A stretch of 45,496 nt of DNA from UM-FILTER-42-14 sp964586055. GTDB taxonomy: Bacteria; Patescibacteriota; Microgenomatia; UBA1400; PJMF01. The translations under genes were made by a program, and so were the position numbers. The notes beneath the pieces were generated by a model. That model made no database searches and had not been told where the DNA came from. It saw only the letters and a program-made list of their open reading frames with translations. Of the stretch, positions 39,729 to 45,496 are shown piece by piece (the first letter of the stretch is position 1; each line of letters starts with the position of its first letter). Location: the NCBI GenBank assembly GCA_964586055.1, contig CAZPFX010000007.1:1-45496 (forward strand). Reading direction: 5' to 3'.

Positions 39729-41504
39729 TTATGCACCAGAAGGTGGCTTGATTGCAGACTGGGCTGCCTTGCTTTGTTTTCCAGGTGCTGCATTATTGCC
39801 TTTGCCAGCTCCAGCAGCCTGAGCGATTTCGTCAAGTTGTTTTCTAATATTGTCTGGTTGGAATGTTCTTCCAGATCGGGCATCATCGATGACTTTTCTA
39901 ACATCCTGTCCAGCCTTAAATCCAGTGGCTGCCCCTCTTGCAAAACCTCCGCGAGTGCCAACTTCATTGCCGTGCTCGTCAATAATTGGTACTCCTTGTG
40001 CAAAGCCTCTGGCAACACCCATTACAGACCTTCTTTCTTTAGAATTTAACGCAGCACTAGCTCCAAGAAGACCCTTATACGTGCCGAGTCCTAAGGATGA
40101 AACTCCTGGGATGGCAAGATCCGCGGCTGTTCCAACTCGTTTTCCAGCCCAACCAGCAATTTCTCCACCAATGCCATCGGTGGCACCAAGGGATGTTTTG
40201 ATTTTTTTAACTAATTCTGGAAGAGCTAGGAGAAGCGCAAACCCGAGGAGTGGGCCTGCTACTCCGGAAGCACCATTGCCGACCAAGAATGGAGGCATAA
40301 AGCCACCCGCGCTGACAGATGAGCCAGTAGTTTTGCCCGCTTCTGTGAATTCATAAAAAAGAACAACGACTAGTAGTACGGCTGGGAAGGCAGCGAGATT
40401 CCCTACCAAGTTTTTAAACCAAGGCATAAAGGCATTTTTACCAGGAATAGCGCCAACCATTAGGAAAACTGGTGCAGTTACAACACCAATAATAATTGAG
40501 GCATAAGATTTAAGCAGTTCAAAGAAAAGACGAAATATAGCAATAACAATTGCGATAGCAAGAACTAGGGCCAGAGTAAGGCCACCTAAAATTGTTACAA
40601 CTTCTGAGATGGAGTTGCTTACGCCTCCCATTGAATTAATCATCACCGTGATTAGATTGGTTATTTCTCCATCATCATAGAAACCTCCCAACGCACCTAG
40701 AAGATTTGCTCCAAGTTCAAAAATGTTCATTCCAATTATGTTTGAATTTATAGCCCCAGAGCTAGATAAATTGGAAAAAAGACCAATAATCATAAACATA
40801 CTTAAATACATGAGATCAATAAGAAAACCAGCTATAGCGTATGAAAACGTGACCAGAATAAGACTGACAATGATAGAAGGAATGGCTTGTTGAGCGGTGA
40901 TTGCTGCCTGACCGCCAATCTTCTGACGGAACATGATCATGAAACCAATGACAATGAAAATGATGATGAAAAAGTAATAGGAGATGTTGCGGAATTTTTT
41001 CCAGAGATTAAGGACTGGGTCAAGAGAAGCAAAGCCAAGCCCCTGGGCGTAGGCGGGCTGAACTCCAGCAGTTTTCATAACATCGGCTACGTAGCGCTGA
41101 GTCTGCGCAGGTGGATAGGCGTACATGCCGACGATGGCTCTTGTTAGGCCGTTCACAGCGCCGCCAGAGCTTGAGAGAGCCACGGTGGAGCTTGATGGAA
41201 GTGAATCTAGAGTTGCTGGGAAACTATCAGATTTTTTTGGAGGAGCTGCTTCCCCCATGATGTCATACACCCACTCCATGGCGACGAAGCGAGTGGTGTT
41301 TTTAACGAGGCATTCGAGTGAGGGTGATTCGCAAAATTCAGTGGCGGCTCTGTAGGCGTCGAGCTCTTCGCTGAAGATGCCGTAGCTATTTCCAGTTGGA
41401 TCAATGGGATTTCCTCCATCGCCTTCTGCAGCTTGCACTGGCGTCACCGACACACTCAGTGCAACCAACAAAAATAACACGGTGGTGAGAACCCGCTTCC
41501 ACAT
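39729..41504 (-). CDS. VirB6/TrbL-like polytopic T4SS membrane protein
   Basis: 591 residues. An N-terminal signal peptide (VLTTVLFLLVALSVSVTPVQA) leads to an extracellular segment with Cys residues. About six to eight membrane helices follow at about 180-470 (ISYYFFIIIFIVIGFMIMF, AIPSIIVSLILVTFSYAIAGFLIDLMYLS, ALVLAIAIVIAIFRLFFELL). A Gly/Ala-rich soluble tail ends the protein. This is the layout of VirB6/TrbL channel proteins. TGTTATAAT (41513-41521) lies eight bases before the ATG. It is separated from the virB4 operon by about 6 kb of unrelated genes. Confidence 0.82.
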   Translation of the reverse strand: MWKRVLTTVLFLLVALSVSVTPVQAAEGDGGNPIDPTGNSYGIFSEELDAYRAATEFCESPSLECLVKNTTRFVAMEWVYDIMGEAAPPKKSDSFPATLDSLPSSSTVALSSSGGAVNGLTRAIVGMYAYPPAQTQRYVADVMKTAGVQPAYAQGLGFASLDPVLNLWKKFRNISYYFFIIIFIVIGFMIMFRQKIGGQAAITAQQAIPSIIVSLILVTFSYAIAGFLIDLMYLSMFMIIGLFSNLSSSGAINSNIIGMNIFELGANLLGALGGFYDDGEITNLITVMINSMGGVSNSISEVVTILGGLTLALVLAIAIVIAIFRLFFELLKSYASIIIGVVTAPVFLMVGAIPGKNAFMPWFKNLVGNLAAFPAVLLVVVLFYEFTEAGKTTGSSVSAGGFMPPFLVGNGASGVAGPLLGFALLLALPELVKKIKTSLGATDGIGGEIAGWAGKRVGTAADLAIPGVSSLGLGTYKGLLGASAALNSKERRSVMGVARGFAQGVPIIDEHGNEVGTRGGFARGAATGFKAGQDVRKVIDDARSGRTFQPDNIRKQLDEIAQAAGAGKGNNAAPGKQSKAAQSAIKPPSGA

Positions 41505-41512
41505 ATGCGAAT

Positions 41513-41521
41513 ATTATAACA
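41513..41521 (-). promoter_or_regulatory. Extended -10 promoter of the VirB6-like gene
   Basis: Minus strand TGTTATAAT, the same nonamer as upstream of rpmH, eight bases before the ATG; predicted leader about 2 nt. Confidence 0.6.
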
Positions 41522-41551
41522 GGATTTAAGCCTGCAGGCTTCACGCAGCTA

Positions 41552-41580
41552 TTGATCACTTTTGCTATACATGCTATACC
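41552..41580 (+). promoter_or_regulatory. Promoter of the DHH-like gene
   Basis: TTGATC, a 17-bp spacer and TATACC. Predicted start near 41587, leader about 32 nt. Confidence 0.5.
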
Positions 41581-41618
41581 AATGATACTATTTCTCTGCC
41601 TCCCGCGAAGTTGTCTTT

Positions 41619-42467
41619 ATGATTGATGCAGCCAAACTTACTCAGGTTTCAGAGCTTTTTGCCCAGGCTAAAACGATTTTTGTGATGGTCCCGAGCATTA
41701 TTTCTGCTGACCAGCGCGCTGGGGCTGAAGCCTTGGTTTCTAGCTTTATTGGCGCGGGCAAGGAAGTTCAGTTTTTCTCACCGGAAGAGATCCACCATGA
41801 GTCGTTTCCCGAGTCAGAGGATATTATTCCGCTCCATGAACTCGGCAACCAAAATCTCTGCGTCAGTTTCGAGTATGAGCCAGAGAAAGTTGATAATGTT
41901 AGTTATCACATCGGTGAAAAGACTGGTCGCTTTTATCTGACCATCAGGCCGCAAAGAGGGCAGAAGCCCCTTGATCCTAAGACAGTGGAATATTCGTACA
42001 CAGGCGCCGAAGCGGATCTGATTTTTACGGTTGGGGTGAAAGATTTAACGGAATTAGAGCAGCTTTATTTAGAGTACGAAGATTTTTTCAGTAAGCTGCC
42101 GATTATTAGTGTTAATTCTTTCGATCCAGAGTTTGCTGCGGCCTCCGTGAATACGGGTAGTAGTCCTAGCGTTAGTCAGGAAGTGGCGCGACTACTTTCC
42201 GATCTGGGCCTAGATATTTCTTCAGACTCAGCCACCAAGCTTTTATTTGGTATCGAGTCGGCAACTAAGAATTTCTCTTCGCGCACTGCCAATGCCGAGA
42301 CTTTTGAGACAGTCGGCAGACTTATGAGAAATGGGGCCAGACGAATTTCTCAACCAGTTTCTGGATTAATGCCAGCGACCGTATCTCCAGTCACCACCTC
42401 ACCGATGGGTGAGATTAAGGTGCAAGAAAAGAAAACTGTTTCCAAGAAAAAAGTGGCTAAAGGCTAG
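41619..42467 (+). CDS. DHH-family-like protein lacking catalytic residues
   Basis: 282 residues. The order of elements follows NrnA-type DHH phosphoesterases: an N-terminal strand-helix (FVMVPSIISADQRAGAEALVSSFIGAGKEVQFF, where active enzymes have DADALGS), the central GAEADLIFTVGVKDL, then IISVNSFDPEF where the DHH motif is expected. Next is the conserved helical pair SVSQEVARLLSDLGLDISSDSATKLLFGIESATKNFSSRTANAETFETVGRLMRNGA. The metal-binding Asp and His residues are absent, so it is probably a non-enzymatic nucleotide- or RNA-binding protein. The tail is Lys-rich (KKTVSKKKVAKG). Start: ATG at 41619. Confidence 0.7.
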   Translation: MIDAAKLTQVSELFAQAKTIFVMVPSIISADQRAGAEALVSSFIGAGKEVQFFSPEEIHHESFPESEDIIPLHELGNQNLCVSFEYEPEKVDNVSYHIGEKTGRFYLTIRPQRGQKPLDPKTVEYSYTGAEADLIFTVGVKDLTELEQLYLEYEDFFSKLPIISVNSFDPEFAAASVNTGSSPSVSQEVARLLSDLGLDISSDSATKLLFGIESATKNFSSRTANAETFETVGRLMRNGARRISQPVSGLMPATVSPVTTSPMGEIKVQEKKTVSKKKVAKG

Positions 42468-42558
42468 AATACTTGCATTTTCCTTAATATGGTATAGATC
42501 CATTTTTCGTGTAAGCCATGTTAAAAGCTGGCATTAATTCGTCATATAGTCATTCATA

Positions 42559-42587
42559 TTGACAAAAATCATCACAAACTATAAACT
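42559..42587 (+). promoter_or_regulatory. Promoter of the Fic gene
   Basis: TTGACA at 42559-42564, a 17-bp spacer and TAAACT at 42582-42587. Predicted start near 42594, inside the palindrome described separately. Confidence 0.55.
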
Positions 42588-42601
42588 ATAAAGTTATAGT
42601 T
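42584..42601. promoter_or_regulatory. Palindromic operator candidate at the Fic promoter
   Basis: AACTATAA-AG-TTATAGTT, a perfect 8-bp inverted repeat with 2-bp centre, overlapping the -10 box and the predicted start. A further half-copy (AACTATAA) lies directly upstream. MerR-type proteins bind short palindromes, so the MerR domain of the Fic protein itself is a candidate ligand. Confidence 0.6.
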
Positions 42602-42633
42602 ACGAAACTGTAAAGTAAACCATTAAGTTGACC

Positions 42634-43638
42634 ATGGACAAAATTTTAGAACTTCTCACCAAGAAGAAAAAAGAACTAGATTCTTATCGACCCTTGCCAC
42701 CAGAACAACTAAAGAATCTGGAGGAATGGTTTGACATCGAGTACACCTACACCTCCAACGCTATTGAAGGCAGTACCTTGAATCGATCAGAGACGGCTAT
42801 GGTTGTAGAGAAAGGCCTTGTTGTTAAGGGAAAAACCCTTAAAGAACACCAAGAGGCAGTAAATCACGACAAAGCAATAAGTTTTGTTCGGACTCTACTG
42901 AATAAAGGGCACCAGTTCATTTCAGAAGACGACATAAAAAGAATTCATAAAATGATTTTGTCTGGAATAGATGATGACTGGGCGGGTAAGTATAGAATGA
43001 CCGATGTCTTTATTAGGGGCGCAGATGTGGAACCGCCACCTCCTCATCATGTGCCATTTAAGATGCGGGATCTAGTAGGTTGGCTTGAGCTGCAGCAAGA
43101 AACGCATCCTGCGAAGATTGCCGCAGATTTACATTTCCGTTTTGTAGCTATCCACCCGTTTATTGATGGAAATGGTCGCACAGCAAGACTACTCATGAAT
43201 CTAGTGTTAATGCAAAATGGTTTTCCATTGGCGATCATTAAAATGGAGGACAGAAACAAGTATATAGATGCAATAAATGAGGCAACAGTCACAGGCGATC
43301 TAACTGATTTTTATCAAGTTATCTTTAGCGCTGTAGAAAGATCTCTCGACGCATATCTTGCTGCAGCTCATGGAGAATCAATTCTGCCGTTCTATTTAGA
43401 TCCAGAAAAACCAAAGAAAGATGAACTTTTTAAGATTGGTGAGTTATCCCGCGCAGCCAAAGTGCCAATTCCAACAATTAGGCATTACATAAAAGAAAGA
43501 TTAATAAGACCAACAACCAGATCTCAGGGTGGGTTTATGTTGTTTGTTCCTGAGTTAGTAAAGCGAATTGAGAATATTAAAAGACTACAGGAAGAAGATA
43601 ATTTAAGCTTGGAGGAGATAAGAAGAGAGCTTCATTGA
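42634..43638 (+). CDS. Fic/DOC AMP-transferase fused to a MerR DNA-binding domain
   Basis: 334 residues from the ATG at 42634. An N-terminal helical part carries the inhibitory motif SNAIEG at about 41-46, which marks a class II Fic protein that keeps itself inactive until released. The Fic core has HPFIDGNGRTAR at about 174-185 with all catalytic residues, and before it a beta-hairpin flap region. From about 265 to the end lies a MerR-type winged helix (KIGELSRAAKVPIPTIRHYIKERLI ... FVPELVKRIENIKRLQEEDNLSLEEI). Fic enzymes usually transfer AMP from ATP to target proteins. Ends 7 bp inside the convergent hypothetical gene. Confidence 0.9.
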   Translation: MDKILELLTKKKKELDSYRPLPPEQLKNLEEWFDIEYTYTSNAIEGSTLNRSETAMVVEKGLVVKGKTLKEHQEAVNHDKAISFVRTLLNKGHQFISEDDIKRIHKMILSGIDDDWAGKYRMTDVFIRGADVEPPPPHHVPFKMRDLVGWLELQQETHPAKIAADLHFRFVAIHPFIDGNGRTARLLMNLVLMQNGFPLAIIKMEDRNKYIDAINEATVTGDLTDFYQVIFSAVERSLDAYLAAAHGESILPFYLDPEKPKKDELFKIGELSRAAKVPIPTIRHYIKERLIRPTTRSQGGFMLFVPELVKRIENIKRLQEEDNLSLEEIRRELH

Positions 43639-45496
43639 CCACAGTTCGGAGGATAGTCAGCTGGCTGCGGTATCGCAGTTTTTCCAGTTTCACTTAGCAA
43701 CTTATTCCACAACCTCCATACATACTCTGCCTGAGGAGTGTGATTATTCCAAATTTGATTTTGAGCATTCTCTCCCTGAATAGAAAAAGCATTGATAAAG
43801 GCCTGCTTATCATCAAGATGTCTTTGAGCTCCGGTCCATAGAATTAGGCGACAGGCGGAATCAGCTGCGGAGGGAATGTCGGTTGGTGAAGAAAAACTTA
43901 ATTCGTCAGTTTTTCCTGTAAAAGTTGGGGGTTGGTGCTGATTAACACAAGATGCCGAAGCCGCATTTCCAACTTTCCAAGTTTCCCAACTGCGACGCTT
44001 TCCCTCTGGAGTAAACCCAGGAATAAATTGGAAAACTCCGAGTGCTCCTGCGCTTGACTCGCTGGTATTACTATAAGTTGGGCTCTCTGAGTTAGCTACG
44101 GCTAAAACTAAATAAGGATCACAGAAGTGTTTCGCACTCGCGGCATTTATAGCACTCCAGACTTCTTGAGGGGGGAGTTTGAAATTAATAGTGCTTCCGC
44201 TCCAGTACTCAATGTCAAAATTGATTTCTTTTCCGAAATTGGCAACAGTGCCCACGTCGTTATTGTCAACTTGATCGCAGGGAACTTCCCGAATAGTATT
44301 GGGGAATAAGCTATCACAACTACCATCGCCTCCTGGAATTACAAATTTTCTTCCAAACATCTTTTCGTACATTGCTAAGCCAGGTACTTTGTTGCTTCCA
44401 TTCTCATCATCTGGTGAGAGTAAGTCTCTCCAGAAACTTATATTTTCAAAAGAGCTATTTAAACCACCGCAAGAGTTGTTAAGTTTTAGATTAAAACCTG
44501 GTTTATTAATTGAACAACCATAACTTTCCGTTTTATAAAAATCTCCACCAGGTCCTCCTGGCATATTAGAGTTATACGTCGCTTTAGCGCAATATGATTC
44601 CCTACCCTTTGATCCAATTCCAACCGGAATTACACTTGAGCCGAGAATAAATCGCTCTTGTGATTCTTGGCCATCTTTTCCAGCCCAAGAGGCGCCTCTG
44701 GATAAACATCCGAAGGTTTCGCTTGGTAGCATGTAATAACCAGGTTTAACCTGCAAGCTGATGACGACGTTTGTCCACTCTTTTGTGCCAGTGATGGGTG
44801 TGAATTTTGATCCCTTTTCAATCCAAGTATTTTCATTTCTAATTTCACTTTCTGGGACATCGGGAGGTAGATACCAAATTTGTGTGCCTGTGCCAAGATT
44901 TTCGGGACTGACTCCACAACGAGAGCTTGAGGTTTCGGTATTTTGGTCCTGGCCCGGGCTCATTGTTACAACGCTACCAGTTGTTATTAGAGTGGCTCCA
45001 TCAAGTATTCTTGTGGCGATTTGAAGACTATGACTAGAGGATCGATCTAGAAAATAGCTATCACTTCCAGGAGCGATAGGCTCACAATTTGCTGCAGGCG
45101 CATTGGTTCTACAAACTGTAAATTGTGACGTTGATGAATTAGTAATGGCTAATTCTTTCATTCCACAGTAAGTAATAGAGCTCTGAGGTTCTTTTTGTCC
45201 CACCCCCGCGCAACGATCGAGCAAAAACTCTTCGACAGTTTCGCAGGAAGCCAGGTATTCTTGAACATTGCTTTTTTCTTTTGCCAAAGTCCTCTGGATA
45301 GCTCTCATGTAGTAGCCGAGCCTAGCGCCGATAATTTGAATTGGTTTGCCAGAGTATTCAAGGGTTGTTCGAAAACACTTGAGCATGTTTGTTTCATCAC
45401 ACCAAGATGGGTAGAAAGCCTTGAACTTTGTTTCATGCGAATTGTCCGTGAGAGAACTTGCACCTCCCTGAACTTCAAACCTTTCATTAAGGTTTT
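43632..45496 (-). CDS. Cys-rich T4SS-associated protein with lytic-transglycosylase-like C-terminus (5' partial)
   Basis: The frame is open to the right edge, so the N-terminus is missing; at least 620 residues are visible. The first ~370 contain many Cys residues (for example SCETVEEFLLDRC, VCRTNAPAANC, GCLSRG, YCAKAT), consistent with an exported, disulfide-bonded protein. The C-terminal ~180 residues resemble a lytic-transglycosylase fold: KHFCDPYLVLAVANSES with a candidate catalytic Glu, then SSAGALGVFQFIPGF, the family's SxxGAxGxxQxxP. Such enzymes open peptidoglycan for secretion channels (the VirB1 role). No strong match to a named family. Confidence 0.7.
   Translation of the reverse strand, partial: NLNERFEVQGGASSLTDNSHETKFKAFYPSWCDETNMLKCFRTTLEYSGKPIQIIGARLGYYMRAIQRTLAKEKSNVQEYLASCETVEEFLLDRCAGVGQKEPQSSITYCGMKELAITNSSTSQFTVCRTNAPAANCEPIAPGSDSYFLDRSSSHSLQIATRILDGATLITTGSVVTMSPGQDQNTETSSSRCGVSPENLGTGTQIWYLPPDVPESEIRNENTWIEKGSKFTPITGTKEWTNVVISLQVKPGYYMLPSETFGCLSRGASWAGKDGQESQERFILGSSVIPVGIGSKGRESYCAKATYNSNMPGGPGGDFYKTESYGCSINKPGFNLKLNNSCGGLNSSFENISFWRDLLSPDDENGSNKVPGLAMYEKMFGRKFVIPGGDGSCDSLFPNTIREVPCDQVDNNDVGTVANFGKEINFDIEYWSGSTINFKLPPQEVWSAINAASAKHFCDPYLVLAVANSESPTYSNTSESSAGALGVFQFIPGFTPEGKRRSWETWKVGNAASASCVNQHQPPTFTGKTDELSFSSPTDIPSAADSACRLILWTGAQRHLDDKQAFINAFSIQGENAQNQIWNNHTPQAEYVWRLWNKLLSETGKTAIPQPADYPPNCGQ

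Noticed and set aside
39850..40356. 168-codon plus-strand frame
   Set aside because: Antisense to the VirB6-like protein tail, with no start context and no recognisable domain.

Overview
The window is bacterial and most likely comes from the Candidate Phyla Radiation (Patescibacteria). The evidence is a compact gene layout, many start codons without a Shine-Dalgarno sequence, single-domain versions of normally larger enzymes, DUF4012 and PrgI/VirB4-type proteins, and a VanW protein. TGA acts as a stop (brnA, khpB, Fic), which argues against the UGA=Gly code of Gracilibacteria/Absconditabacteria. I cannot resolve the class. Two runs of exactly 100 N (2124-2223 and 18702-18801) are assembly gaps that interrupt an obg-like GTPase and a DUF4012 protein. 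No rRNA, tRNA or CRISPR array was seen.

Layout. 1-1668: 3' part of a polytopic O-antigen-ligase-like protein with TPRs. 1710-4766 (minus): rho, LysM/M23 peptidase and obg, in transcription order. 4767-5420: the only long stretch without a gene; it holds the rho promoter, an inverted repeat, and a possible pair of convergent small transcripts sharing one terminator. 5421-9940 (minus): a membrane-anchored solute-binding protein, a two-domain nucleotidyltransferase fusion, and radA. 10009-11781 (plus): VanW. 11803-13181 (minus): slipin and a BrnT/BrnA toxin-antitoxin pair. 13274-15930 (plus): valS and a small membrane protein. 15931-24548 (minus): L25, DUF4012 and the replication-origin type cluster dnaA-dnaN-rpmH-rnpA-yidD-yidC-khpB-rnhA. 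rpmH is only 47 codons.

24635-45496 is an accessory region built around a type IV secretion-like apparatus. It has VirB4 ATPase, a TraC-like protein, PrgI, an unknown anchored protein and a 1308-residue protein with a degenerate M23 domain (24635-33800). A polytopic VirB6-like protein (39729-41504) and a lytic-transglycosylase-like protein running off the right edge (43632-45496) complete it. Between these blocks lie an AlbA_2/HATPase regulator, riboflavin kinase, an EamA transporter, a 988-residue protein I cannot assign, a DHH-like protein without catalytic residues, and a Fic protein fused to a MerR DNA-binding domain.

The most general pattern is in the promoters. At many first-in-transcript genes a TANNNT -10 hexamer sits only 6-9 nt before the start codon, which predicts leaderless or nearly leaderless mRNAs. 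Internal cistrons instead use Shine-Dalgarno sequences or ATGA overlaps. All functional calls come from reading the translated sequence; no database search was run.
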